DNA of 64,000 nt. Source: Frigoribacterium sp. SL97 (GTDB lineage: Bacteria > Actinomycetota > Actinomycetes > Actinomycetales > Microbacteriaceae). The stretch is from positions 744,001 through 808,000 of the forward strand of contig NZ_CP113062.1 of NCBI RefSeq assembly GCF_026625765.1, given 5' to 3'. The notes under the pieces were generated by a model that saw only the letters and a list, made by a program, of their open reading frames with translations, was not told the origin of the DNA and ran no database searches. Each line of letters starts with the position of its first letter. Position 1 is the stretch's first letter. The position numbers and the translations under genes are program-made. Shown in pieces: positions 50,601-59,150 of this stretch.

Positions 50601-52410
50601 TCTGACCGGTGACACCACGGGTCACGCCGTCCTGGGCCTGCTGGTCGTCGTAGCCGACCCAGTCGTAGACGGTCGTTCCGCTCTTCTCGCCAAGGCGCCA
50701 GAGCGAGGTGGCGCCGTCGGCGGCGACCTGCTTGGCGTAGGGCGAGACCGCGTCTGCGGTCACGGTGACGTTCACGCCGTCACCCAGGACCGTGTTGCCG
50801 AGCGGGTCGGTGGCCCGGATGCGGTAGCTGTGGGTGCTGCCGGGTGCGAGGTCCTTGTCGACGAAGCCGAGCGCGGGGCGCTTCCAGAAGGTCGACGATC
50901 GGGTCGTCGTGTAGACGGGGTTCGTCAGGTCGCCGTCGCGGTACACGGCGTACGTCAGGTTCGCGTTGTCCTTGTCCCAGTTGGACTGCCAGCTGACCCG
51001 GACCGTGCCGGACGACAGCGAGACGAGGTTCGGGGTGAAGAGGGCGCCGGAGGCCTCCGGGCCCATTTTGTTCGGGGCGATGCTCGACACCGCGAAGCGC
51101 ACGAGGCCGTTCTGCGCCTTGCCGTTGACGGACGGGAACTCCCCGCCGTAGACCACGTACTTGTCGTTGGCGGCGACGCTCCACGGGCCCTGGCTCAGGC
51201 CGGTGTAGCTGCCGGTGGCGAAGTCGGGGAACCAGTTGAGGATGCTCGGCGCTGGTTGGCCGGCGAAGTTGTAGTAGCCGTAGGGGTCGTTCGTCGCGGT
51301 CTGCGTGGCCGAGTCGCTGAAGGCCATCGCCCGCTGGAAGGTCCAGGGATCGGTCTGCGGCTGCCCGCCGATGTTGCCGCAGTAGTGCGGGTGGCCGGCG
51401 ACGAAGACGGCGGTGCTGTTCGCGGCCACCGAGTACGTGTCGCCGTGGCAGTCCTCGACCCAGGCGAGGTCGCCGCTCCAGGTCGACTTGAAGGCGCCTT
51501 CGAGACGACCGCCGCCGCCGAAGGTATAACCCGACCCGTAGAAGCCGTTGGCGGTCGCGCTCAGGCTGTAGATCGCGGCCTGTCCGCCACCGTTGCGGAT
51601 CACGTCGTTGGTCTGCAGAGGCAGGTTGGCGCCGGTCGAGGAGTCGACCATGGCGAGACCGTATCCCGGTTGCGCCGACCCGTTGACCGATCCGAACGAA
51701 CCGCCCAGGACGATCTTCGAGCCGTCAGGGCTCGTGACGAGGCCGAGCACGTCGCCGTTGGCGATCTGGGGTGCCCAGGGCAGGTTGGTGCCGTTCGAGG
51801 CGGTGACCGCCGCTGCCTTGATCCGGGTGTCCTTACCCACGCTGGAGAACGCTCCGGCGAAGTAGACGTTCGGGCCCACGGCGGCGATGGCGTTGACCGA
51901 TGCGTTCGTGCCCGGGTTCCAGCCGCTGAGGACGGCGCCGGTGGTCGGGTCGAGGGCGGCCAGGCGGTACTTGTTGACGCCGTTGACCTTGGTGAACGCC
52001 CCACCGATGTAGAGGCGCTTGCCGTCCGGAGAAGCCGCGATGGCCTTCACCTGCTGGTCGATGACCGGCGCGAAGGTCGTTGAGAGCGCTCCCGTGGTGA
52101 TGTCGTACGCGAGGAGGTAGCTGCGGGGGACCTCGTCGACGCCCGCTGCCGAGCCCGCCGGGCGGGCCTTCGTGAACTTGCCCGCGGCGTAGACGGTGTT
52201 GCCCACGATCACCTGCGTGAAGACGGACCCGTCGATCTGGGGTGCGGGGAGCGCGTCGGCCGTGACGGTCGCCGGCGTCGACGGCGACGTCGGGTCGAGG
52301 GGGGCGGAGTCGGCCGCAGCGGGCTGGACTCCGACCAGGACGGACAACAGCACGGCGGACGCAGCGACGATCGCGGGGAGACGAAGGCGCGACGAGACGG
52401 TTCTTCCCAT
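47695..52410 (-). CDS. Giant secreted surface protein: beta-propeller, Fn3-like, two LamG, four PKD and a C-terminal module
   Basis: 1571 residues. A signal peptide (1-33, cleavage near PAAA-D) is followed by a beta-propeller-like region with GGAFTKVNG-type repeats (about 50-440), an Fn3-like domain (450-555), two LamG domains (562-785, 788-1005), four PKD domains (about 1008-1355, each with a DFGDG- or TFGDG-type turn and TYTVTLTVTD strand) and a last 210-residue module. That module (GGWGTAEVGGSWT ... VSFDDLSVF) is shared with the beta-helix protein coded at 56.5 kb. No sorting motif or C-terminal membrane helix is present, so it is probably secreted and sugar-bound. A role in matrix or adhesion is inferred. 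Start ATG 52410 has GAGG upstream. Confidence 0.92.
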   Translation of the reverse strand: MGRTVSSRLRLPAIVAASAVLLSVLVGVQPAAADSAPLDPTSPSTPATVTADALPAPQIDGSVFTQVIVGNTVYAAGKFTKARPAGSAAGVDEVPRSYLLAYDITTGALSTTFAPVIDQQVKAIAASPDGKRLYIGGAFTKVNGVNKYRLAALDPTTGAVLSGWNPGTNASVNAIAAVGPNVYFAGAFSSVGKDTRIKAAAVTASNGTNLPWAPQIANGDVLGLVTSPDGSKIVLGGSFGSVNGSAQPGYGLAMVDSSTGANLPLQTNDVIRNGGGQAAIYSLSATANGFYGSGYTFGGGGRLEGAFKSTWSGDLAWVEDCHGDTYSVAANSTAVFVAGHPHYCGNIGGQPQTDPWTFQRAMAFSDSATQTATNDPYGYYNFAGQPAPSILNWFPDFATGSYTGLSQGPWSVAANDKYVVYGGEFPSVNGKAQNGLVRFAVSSIAPNKMGPEASGALFTPNLVSLSSGTVRVSWQSNWDKDNANLTYAVYRDGDLTNPVYTTTRSSTFWKRPALGFVDKDLAPGSTHSYRIRATDPLGNTVLGDGVNVTVTADAVSPYAKQVAADGATSLWRLGEKSGTTVYDWVGYDDQQAQDGVTRGVTGQTTTDADGASTFSGTATGLASTTSAIAGPQTFSVEAWFRTTSTTGGKIVGFGSSRTGNSNSYDRHLYMDPRGRVSFGVYPNASRIITSPTALNDGQWHQVVGTLSSAGQSFYVDGKKVATDAGTTGAQDYTGYWRIGGDNNWDGAPYFQGDIDDVSVYPAALSAKQVDGQWVASGRTSKLPKAPADAYGARVFQDDPEAYFRLDGDASTVSADSSPVGTNGVVAGGVGTGGTPAVGGSGQSATFNGQDAGVATTTSYDTPNNYTLETWFNTTTTSGGKLIGFGNQQTGYSGNYDRHVYMEQDGRLQFGNWTGRMNLASSTASYNDGRWHHVVATQGSDGMKLYVDGAQVGSNPTTASDGYRGFWRLGGDSSWNSGSGYWAGSLDEAAVYARPLDATTVAQHYALGANKPNAAPTAAFTSSPTGLGVAFDGRTSVDRDGTIASYGWDFGDGSAPASGAAPSHTYAAGGTYTVTLTVTDDQGAVGTSTATVTVTAPRVNAAPTASFTSVVDHLAVAVDASTSTDSDGTVASYRWDFGDGTVAATGPTANHTYAAAGTYTVTLVVTDTEGATGTSTGTVTVAPAPPVNVAPTASFTSAATGLAVSTDATASTDPDGTVAAYAWTFGDGGTATGRTAAHTYAAAGTYTVTLTVTDDKGATGTSTGSVTVAPIPNAAPTASFTTSTKALSVSTDGRASTDSDGTVTAYAWDFGDGGTATGSTAAHDYAVGGTYTVTLTVTDDKGATATRTSTVTVTAPPVVTAAVKDGFGRSVTGGWGTAEVGGSWTRTGQASQYSVAGGVGTQYLGAAGWNTSMALTGVSTTDADLRTSVSLDKVATGGGTYVYVTGRKVAANTEYRASMRYRPDGTVVVGLTAFKGSTSGTNLAAETLVPGKVAPGAKLNVRLEVSGTGTTTIRAKVWADGTAEPTAWTVSATDTFAGLQAPGWVALGAYASGSTTNAPQTVSFDDLSVFKP

Positions 52411-52470
52411 GGGGGAGCCTCATTCGGGTCGGGTAGGCGTCATCGGCATTCGGGTACCGATGGCTTGACG

Positions 52471-52498
52471 ACTATAAGGTCCCCCCAAGGGGGGACAA
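52471..52498 (-). promoter_or_regulatory. Promoter of the giant surface protein gene with an embedded inverted repeat
   Basis: On the minus strand TTGTCC (52498-52493) and TATAGT (52476-52471) are separated by 16 bases. The spacer is almost filled by the inverted repeat GTCCCCCC-AA-GGGGGGAC at 52479-52496. The predicted leader is about 50 bases. The placement suggests control by a regulator that alters promoter geometry or blocks polymerase (inference). Confidence 0.6.
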
Positions 52499-52524
52499 TG
52501 GCCCCCGTTGTGGGTACAGGGGTA

Positions 52525-53181
52525 TTACGAGGTCGATCCCTCGAAGACGACGACCGGCACGTCGACGGCGTAGTCGAAGGTCAGGCGGAGGTCGGAATGC
52601 CCGTCGACGGGCACGGCGAAGACGTAGACGCCGTCGGCCGTGGCGCCCGCGGCCACGCTCGCCGGGAACGAAGAAGTCCCGGTCGAGAACGTGTTCGCGG
52701 GTGTGCGGTCGACACCGTAGGCCAGGTTGACCACGACGGTCGAGAGGTCCACGGGAGCAGCCGACGAGTTGTACACCTCGAGTTCGGCACGGACGGCCGG
52801 GCCGGTCACCTCACCGGGCAGCGCGGCCTCGCCGTCGACCGCGTCGAGGCTTTTCACCCGGACCGTCACCCCGTCCACGACGGTGGGCGACTCGTCGAGG
52901 CCCACGGGTGGTGCCTCGGGTGTGTCCGGCCCCGCGGCGGGAGGCGCGGTATCGGTCGGGGCCGTCGTCCCGTCGTCCGACGACTCGCCGGTCGTCGACG
53001 AGCTCGAGCCCGACCCCGGTCCGGCGGCGCCGGGTTCGTCGGCGTCGCCGCCCGAGACGGCGGGCACGACCACGAAGGCGACGACGAGGGCGAGCGCCAC
53101 GGCGACGGCGGCCAGCGCGATCACCAGGCGCCGACGGGACCTCGTCGGTGTGGGGTCGGGCGTCTGGTCGTCTGACGACAT
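52525..53181 (-). CDS. Membrane-anchored extracytoplasmic protein of unknown function
   Basis: 218 residues. A short, basic cytoplasmic start is followed by a single membrane helix (about 19-43), a Ser/Gly/Thr/Pro-rich linker (48-95) and a beta-rich extracellular domain. The end VRAELEVYNSSAAPVDLSTVVVNLAYGVDRTPANTF resembles DUF4352-like immunoglobulin folds, but the match is weak. It lies between the giant surface gene and a divergent GT-C enzyme, in the surface region, and has no known motif. An accession search would be needed to name it. Confidence 0.7.
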   Translation of the reverse strand: MSSDDQTPDPTPTRSRRRLVIALAAVAVALALVVAFVVVPAVSGGDADEPGAAGPGSGSSSSTTGESSDDGTTAPTDTAPPAAGPDTPEAPPVGLDESPTVVDGVTVRVKSLDAVDGEAALPGEVTGPAVRAELEVYNSSAAPVDLSTVVVNLAYGVDRTPANTFSTGTSSFPASVAAGATADGVYVFAVPVDGHSDLRLTFDYAVDVPVVVFEGSTS

Positions 53182-53346
53182 GGTGGCTCCTCGGTCGGGT
53201 GGCCCGTCCCGCCGGACGCCGGTGGGGTCCAGGGCCGCTGCTAGCATGCCAGCACTCCGGGCCACCCGCACCCGACCCGTCGGTCCGGTCGCCCTCTCCC
53301 TCGTCCACGAGGCGAGGGCTCGCGGTCGGCACGCACGAGGACGGCC

Positions 53347-54909
53347 ATGACGACCACCACCCCGACGACGACCCACCCGGCCGGGTCCACGGCGTCCTCG
53401 AGACGACCTCGCGCCTCCTCGATCGGCGTCCCGCTCGCGCTGGGTCTCGCCGGCACCGCCGTGGCGCTCGTCGGTTCGTCGACGGTGTCGCTGTGGACCG
53501 ACGAGGCCGCGACGGTCTCGGCGGCCACCCGCAGCCTCCCCGAGCTCTGGGCCCTCGTCCAACGCATCGACGCCGTGCACGCCGCCTACTACCTGCTGAT
53601 GCACGTCTGGACGACCGTCGCCGGGACCTCCCCGGTGGCCCTCCGCCTCCCGAGCGCGGTCGCGGCCGGAGTCGCCGTCGTCGGCGTCCACCGGCTGTTG
53701 GTCGTGCTCGGACGCCGGGACGCGGCCGTCGCGGGGGCGGTGGTCGCCGTCGTGCTGCCGCGCATCACCTGGATGGGGATCGAGGCGCGTTCCTTCGGGC
53801 CCAGCGCGGCCGTGGCCGTGTGGGCGACCGTCCTGCTCGTCGTCGCGCTGAACCGAGGAGGCGCGGCGCGGTGGATCGGGTACGCCGCCCTCGTCGGGGT
53901 GGGCACCGCCCTCAACATCTACGTCGCCCTGCTGGCCGTCGCCCACGCCGTGACCGTGGCCGCCTGGCGTCGGGTCCCGGTGAGGCGCCGCCTGGCCTGG
54001 CTCGCCTCCGCCGCGGCGGGCGGTCTCGCGGCGTCGCCGGTGGTGCTGCTGGCAGCCGGACAGCAGGGGCAACTGGGCGACAACGATATGGGTCTCGTGC
54101 AGATCGCCCGGGGGGTGGTCGTCAACCAGTGGTTCCTCGGTGGAACGCCGACGCGCGTGACGTCCACGGCTTCTCCCACCGAGCCGTGGGCCCTGGCGTC
54201 ACTCGTGCTGGCCCTCGTCGGGTGGGCGGCCATGGCGGTCGCGGTCGTCGTCGGGGCCCGCCGTCGGCAGGCCGCGACGTCGTGGGTGCTCGTGCCGGTC
54301 CTGGTCGTCCCGACCCTCGTCGTCGTGGGCTACAGCCTCGTCGTCAGCCCGCTCTACAACCCTCGCTACTTCACGTTCGCCGCTCCGGTCTGCGCGGCGC
54401 TGATCGGGTTGGGGGTCACCGCCCTCCGGGGGCGGGTCCTCCGGCTGGTCGCCCTGGCCGTCGTGGTCGTGCTGGCCGTCCCCGTGTACGTGTCGCAGCG
54501 ACAGGTGACCGGCAAGAGCGGAACGGACTGGTCCGAGGCCGCGGCGGTCGTCGAGCGTGGTGCCTCCGCCGGCGACGGGGTCTACTTCGCGCCGCTCGAC
54601 GACTCGTCGGACCCGGTGGTCAGGAGGACCACCGACAACGTCGAGGTCACGTACCCGGAGGCGTTCGACGACCTCGTCGACGTGACGCGGCGGAGCGAGC
54701 CGACCGACGAGGACAGCCTGAGGGGCACGTCGTGGCTCCTGTCCTCGGACCGGACCCGACTCGCGGACGTCGACCGCGTCTGGGTGGTCGAACCCGCGAC
54801 CGCCCCCACGGGTGACGCCGACGAAGGTGTCCTGACCGACGCCGGGTTCGAGCGCGTCGATCGGTGGGACGGCGGGATGACGGCCGTCGAGGAGTGGATC
54901 AGGGCCTGA
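53347..54909 (+). CDS. GT39-like membrane glycosyltransferase (GT-C fold)
   Basis: 520 residues, 9-11 hydrophobic helices with a periplasmic C-terminal domain. The first loop after helix 1 has LWTDEAATVSAA, the D-E motif that supplies the catalytic Asp in GT-C enzymes using polyprenyl-phosphate sugars; LRLPSAVAAGVAVVGVHRLL follows. It could add sugars to a surface polysaccharide or protein. Start is ATG 53347; the N-terminal Thr-rich lead may be longer. Its stop overlaps the last codons of the next convergent gene by 11 bases. Confidence 0.88.
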   Translation: MTTTTPTTTHPAGSTASSRRPRASSIGVPLALGLAGTAVALVGSSTVSLWTDEAATVSAATRSLPELWALVQRIDAVHAAYYLLMHVWTTVAGTSPVALRLPSAVAAGVAVVGVHRLLVVLGRRDAAVAGAVVAVVLPRITWMGIEARSFGPSAAVAVWATVLLVVALNRGGAARWIGYAALVGVGTALNIYVALLAVAHAVTVAAWRRVPVRRRLAWLASAAAGGLAASPVVLLAAGQQGQLGDNDMGLVQIARGVVVNQWFLGGTPTRVTSTASPTEPWALASLVLALVGWAAMAVAVVVGARRRQAATSWVLVPVLVVPTLVVVGYSLVVSPLYNPRYFTFAAPVCAALIGLGVTALRGRVLRLVALAVVVVLAVPVYVSQRQVTGKSGTDWSEAAAVVERGASAGDGVYFAPLDDSSDPVVRRTTDNVEVTYPEAFDDLVDVTRRSEPTDEDSLRGTSWLLSSDRTRLADVDRVWVVEPATAPTGDADEGVLTDAGFERVDRWDGGMTAVEEWIRA

Positions 54910-56206
54910 GCGACTCGTCGGGCATGAGCGTGCCCGAACGGGGGCCTCGCTCGCGTCGCCGTGCGACCGGCAGGAACGCCAGGCCGAGGGCGAGGATCAA
55001 GGTCGTGAGCGCGCCGTAGAACGGTGAGAAGAAGAGGTTCCAGATGCTCTGGGCCGAGGCGTAGAGCAGGATCCCTGTGGCGGTGCCGTCGGCGATCCGG
55101 CGTGCCATGCCGAGGGCCAGCACGGCGAACATCAGGCCCACGAGGACGAGCCCGGCGACCCCGGTCTGCGACCACAGGTTGCCGAAGACGGAGTGCAACT
55201 CGAAGTTGCCCCCGAACATGAAGCGTTCGACGTAGCCGTTGTTCGGTTGGTAGCCGATGCTGCTCATGCCTTCTTTCGCGATGAGGATGTCGTCGGGCGT
55301 CGGGACGGATCCGGCTCCGAATCCCCAGGGGTGGTGCTGCATCAGGGCCAGGGTCGCTGCCAGCTCGGGGCGTCCGCCCAAGATCAACGAGCCCGACACG
55401 CGCAGCTGTTCAACGCTGCGCGACTGGGCGGCGAGGCCCAGGTAGCCGTCGAGGATGAGGGCTTGGCCGAGTTGGAACACCACGAAGCCGAGCGCCCCGA
55501 GGCCGACGAGCACGGCGACGGGTGAGGGGCGTCGGTGAGGCCTGACGATCGCCAGCTGGACGAAGACGAGGATGGCCGCGAGCAGCAGCAGGCCGAAGGC
55601 CGACCGGAAGTCGTTGAGGGCGGCCACCAGCGTGAGCACGAGCAGCGTCGCGAGCTCCCAGCGCCGACCGAGGCGGGCTGCCAGTGCCAGCGCGATGACG
55701 GTCGCGGGAAGGGCGAATCCGAACTTCCAGGGGTTGCTCGCGAAGAGGGCGGTGCTCGGGGTGAGTTGCAGCGCCAGTCCCACGCCGAACCAGAGCGTCG
55801 CCCATTCGGCGCCCAGGACGTCCCTCGCCCAGATGAAGAGCCCCACGCCCAGCAGGGCGCCCACGAGCAGGATGGTCATTGGCAGGGCCGACGCCGGATC
55901 GACCTCGTGGTCGCCCAGGTTGGCGACGCCGAGCCAGAGTCCCGCGAGCGCCGCCACGGCGCCCACCACCATGAACGCGACACCCCAGCGACGGCGCGTG
56001 ACGTTCGCCCACCAGACCGGCAGCAGGACGGCGGCCACGACGAACCCGAGCTGCAGGCCTTGCGGCAGCGTGAGGCGCATGCCGAGGACGACGACGGCTG
56101 TCGCGGCCAGGACGCGGACCCAGGTGCGGGCCTCGACGCCGCTGCCGGAAAGGGCGACCGACGAGCCGGTCGCCGCGACCGCCGGGTCGGTTCGAGGCTG
56201 GATCAT
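54899..56206 (-). CDS. O-antigen ligase/polymerase-like membrane protein
   Basis: 435 residues, about 11-12 hydrophobic segments and one larger extracellular loop near residues 262-340 with QHHPWGFGAGSVPTPDD and FGGNFELHSVFGNLWSQTGV. That loop pattern (H...G.G, then N..L....E.G) is that of Wzy_C/O-antigen ligase-type proteins. It likely polymerises or ligates lipid-linked glycans outside the membrane. ATG 56206 has a TAGAGT -10 box ending six bases before it and no ribosome binding site, so a leaderless message is likely. Confidence 0.82.
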   Translation of the reverse strand: MIQPRTDPAVAATGSSVALSGSGVEARTWVRVLAATAVVVLGMRLTLPQGLQLGFVVAAVLLPVWWANVTRRRWGVAFMVVGAVAALAGLWLGVANLGDHEVDPASALPMTILLVGALLGVGLFIWARDVLGAEWATLWFGVGLALQLTPSTALFASNPWKFGFALPATVIALALAARLGRRWELATLLVLTLVAALNDFRSAFGLLLLAAILVFVQLAIVRPHRRPSPVAVLVGLGALGFVVFQLGQALILDGYLGLAAQSRSVEQLRVSGSLILGGRPELAATLALMQHHPWGFGAGSVPTPDDILIAKEGMSSIGYQPNNGYVERFMFGGNFELHSVFGNLWSQTGVAGLVLVGLMFAVLALGMARRIADGTATGILLYASAQSIWNLFFSPFYGALTTLILALGLAFLPVARRRERGPRSGTLMPDESLRP

Positions 56207-56486
56207 CCGTGAACTCTAGGCGACCCAGACGGCTCCGACGACCCCCGTCCTGGTGTCCCCCACAGTGCCGACACCCGAGGGGGAGCCACCTTGTTGGGGG
56301 CTGACGCCCCCTTGCGGAGTACGCGTGAATGTAACAAGATCACCTCTTGTCCTGACCGGGTGAGATTCCGTCCCCTCAGATCCATTCCGCGCAAGCCCCC
56401 GTCCTGGGGGCACGGCGTGGTGTTCTCCCTCTCGCACGAGCCTCCGTTCCCGAGGCATGTCGCGGGATCGCCCACACCTTCCCTTG
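56207..56486 (+). promoter_or_regulatory. Intergenic region before the beta-helix surface gene
   Basis: About 280 bases between divergent genes. It contains a perfect 6-base hairpin GGGGGC/GCCCCC at 56296-56311 and an inverted repeat ACAAGA/TCTTGT at 56334-56350, in a stretch less GC-rich than its surroundings. These may carry the promoter and regulator sites of the beta-helix gene, but no clear -35/-10 pair was found. No gene is supported here. Confidence 0.4.
56213..56218 (-). promoter_or_regulatory. -10 box for a leaderless O-antigen-ligase-like transcript
   Basis: TAGAGT on the minus strand ends six bases before the ATG at 56206. No Shine-Dalgarno site intervenes. Confidence 0.45.
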
Positions 56487-59031
56487 ATGAAAGCAGTGAC
56501 GATGCCCAGCGCCCCCGAGCACCGCCCCTCTCCGCCCATCCGTGTCCGAACCGCGATCGGTGCCCTCGCGACGGTCGTCGCCGTCGTGGCCGGCGTGGTC
56601 GTCCCGGTCACCAGCGCGTCCGCAGCTCCGACCACCGTCGCCTCCGACTCGTCGGCACGCGTGTCGACGTCCGGGTGGGGAACCGCCGACAAGGGAGGGG
56701 CCTGGTCGACGTGGTCCGGCCCGTCCACGGCGTCGTTCTCCGTCGCCTCGGGGGTCTCGACCATCTCCGGCCTCGCACCGGGCGGCTCGGCCACGGCAGC
56801 GCTCGCCAGCGTCTCCGTGAAGGACGTCGAGGTCCGCGGCAAGATCCGTCTGCCCGACTCCAAGGCCGGGTTCTACCAGGGCTGGGAGCTCCGCCGTCAA
56901 GGTGACGGCTCGGCTTACCGGGGCCGCCTCGAGACGGGCGGTTCGGGTGCGGTGTCACTGGCCGTGACCAAGGTGAAGAAGAGCGGCGAGACCTCCCTGG
57001 GTCGTGTCGCACTCCCGGCCGGCATCTCGGCCGGCTCCACGGTCTCGATCGCGTTCCGGGCCGAGGGCTCGACCGCCGTCAGCCTCAAGGGGAAGGCCTG
57101 GCCCGTCGCGTCGTCCGAACCCGGCTGGCAGCTGTCGGTCTCCGACTCCGCCGCCGACAGGGTGTCCCAGGGCGGTTCGGTCGGTCTCTGGCAGTACGCA
57201 AGCGCCGGCAACACGAGCCGCTCGACGACGAGCTTCGACGACCTCGTGGTCGTCGGCTCGCCCTCGGAGTCCGCCGAGGCCGCGCCCGCGCCGACGACTC
57301 CGGCTCCCGCGCCGACGACTCCGGCGCCTGCGCCGACGACTCCCACTCCCGCGCCGACGACTCCGGCGCCCCAACCCGCTCCCGCTCCCGCGCCCGTCCC
57401 GGCGTCACCTGACTCGTCACAGGGCTCGGTGCCGGTCGGCTCGGCCCGTTACGCCGTGCCGTCCGGAGCCATCGTCGTCGCCCCGTCGGGTTCCGACTCG
57501 GCGGCCGGCACGAGTGCCGCTCCGCTGCGCACGGCGACGGCGGCGGTCGCCAAGGCGAAGTCGGGCGGCACGATCGTCCTCCGCGCCGGCACGTACAACG
57601 AGGGCGTCGTCGTCCCCTTCCAGAAGAAGCTGACGATCCAGTCGTGGCCCGGTGAAGCCGTCTGGTTCGACGGTTCCGTCCCGGTCGGCGCCTGGCAGCG
57701 CTCCGGCTCCGGTTGGAGCACCCCGTGGTCCTTCTTCCCCTCGGCGGAGATCGGCGGGGCGGTGGACAACCCCCGGTTCGTCTCCCCGGCCTTCCCCTAC
57801 GCCGCTCGACCCGATCAGGTCTTCCTCGACGGCGTCCAGCTCACGCAGGTCGCGCCGTCGCAGCTCGCGCCCGGCACCTTCGCCCCCGACCCCTCGTCGG
57901 GACGCGTGCTGTTGGGGACCGACCCGGCCGGGCACGAGGTGCGGATCAGCAACAAGCAGCAGGCCATCTGGGTGCAGTCGGCCGACTCGACCGTCCGTGG
58001 CATCGGCATCCGTCGCTACGCGACTCCGAACTCGGACAAGGGCGCCATCCGCTTCGGCAACACCGGGGCCCACGGCCGAGAACCTGGTCATCCAGGACAA
58101 CGCCATGATCGGTCTCAACCTCGAGAACAACGGAGGCACCCTGTCCAGGCTGACCGTCGAGCGCAGCGGCATGCTGGGCGTCGGGACCAACGCCTCGTAC
58201 GACCTGTCGATCACCGATTCGGTGATCCGTCAGAACAACTGGCAGCGCTTCAAGGAGGCGCCGGTCTCGGGCGGCATCAAGATCACCCGCTCACGCGGCG
58301 TGACCGTGTCGAACAACGACATCAGCCGCAACTACAGCTCGGGTCTCTGGCTCGACGAGTCCGTCTACGACAGCAAGGTCATCGGCAACACGGTCGAGGG
58401 CAACGAGTGGACGGGCATCCAGCTCGAGCTCTCGAGCAAGGCCGTCGTGGCGGGCAACACGATCACCGGTGGCAAGGCCGGGCTGCAGCTGATGGACACG
58501 GACGACGTCCGCGTCTACAACAACTCGATCGGCGGCTTCAGCCAGTACGGCATCAAGGTCACGCAGGACGAACGTCGGCAAGCGACGGCGCCCACCGGGC
58601 AGGACCGTCGACGCCCGATCCCCGACCCGACCATGACCTGGGTCACCGGCAAGATCACGATCGCCAACAACGCCTTCGGCAGCGGGGGTTACTACCAGGT
58701 GTTCGTCCTCGACAGCAAGACCCACCGGTCGGCCGACTCCATGGGCATCACGGTGACGGGCAACGCCTTCAACCAGCGACGCACCACGGCGCAGGCGACG
58801 CTCGTCGGCTGGGGGGCCGGGGACAACAAGACCGTGACCCGTCTCGACTCGGTCGCCGCCCTGTCGGCCAAGAACGGATCGTGGCGCAACGTCGAGACGT
58901 CCGGGGTGCTCGACCTCGGCGGCATGGGCAGCCTGCTCGCCTCGTCGCTCGGCATCGTGTCCACCCTGCCGGCGGACGTCGCGGCGCTCCTCGGGCAACC
59001 CGGGACCGCCCGCCGCATCGGCGCTTTCTGA
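56487..59031 (+). pseudogene. Frameshifted secreted right-handed beta-helix surface protein
   Basis: The first part (ATG 56487; ATG 56502 is an alternative) has a signal peptide with core AIGALATVVAVVAGVVVP, a module matching the C-terminus of the giant surface protein (SGWGTADKGGAWST ... TTSFDDLVVVG, about 50-270), a PAPTTPA repeat linker, and the start of a beta-helix domain (SGGTIVLRAGTYNEGVVV). Near 58066-58072 one extra C shifts the frame; the rest continues in another frame (AENLVIQDNAMIGLNLENNGG ... to 59031), with many N-N and G-N-rich beta-helix turns. Removing one base gives one protein of about 847 residues. It looks like a pectate-lyase/NosD-type sugar lyase or binder for the local polysaccharide. 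Confidence 0.82.
57287..57371 (+). repeat. Four 21-base tandem repeats coding the PAPTTPA linker
   Basis: GCCGACGACTCC recurs at 57290, 57311, 57332 and 57353, a 21-base period of about seven codons per unit. It encodes a Pro/Thr linker between the shared module and the beta-helix part and is prone to copy-number change. Confidence 0.8.
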
Positions 59032-59137
59032 TCGACCGACGACGCCCGGCACCTCGTGGTGCCGGGCGTCGTCGCGTCCGGTCCGGGGTCGACGAGGCAT
59101 CGGTCGAGGAGGCGCGGGTCGCCTCGTCGACACCGCT

Positions 59138-59143
59138 TACGAT
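59138..59143 (+). promoter_or_regulatory. -10 box for a leaderless tsaB transcript
   Basis: TACGAT ends seven bases before the GTG of tsaB, with no ribosome binding site. tsaB thus appears to have its own promoter, fitting its separation from tsaE. Confidence 0.45.
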
Positions 59144-59150
59144 TGACCCC

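Noticed and set aside
48445..52083. A 1212-codon open frame on the plus strand
   Set aside because: It is the antisense shadow of the giant surface protein gene. Its composition is only Arg/Val/Gly-rich and no domain is visible.
35292..59150. A mobile element or prophage carrying the surface region
   Set aside because: No integrase, transposase, tRNA attachment site or flanking direct repeats were found, so only a cassette exchange by recombination in the flanks is likely.
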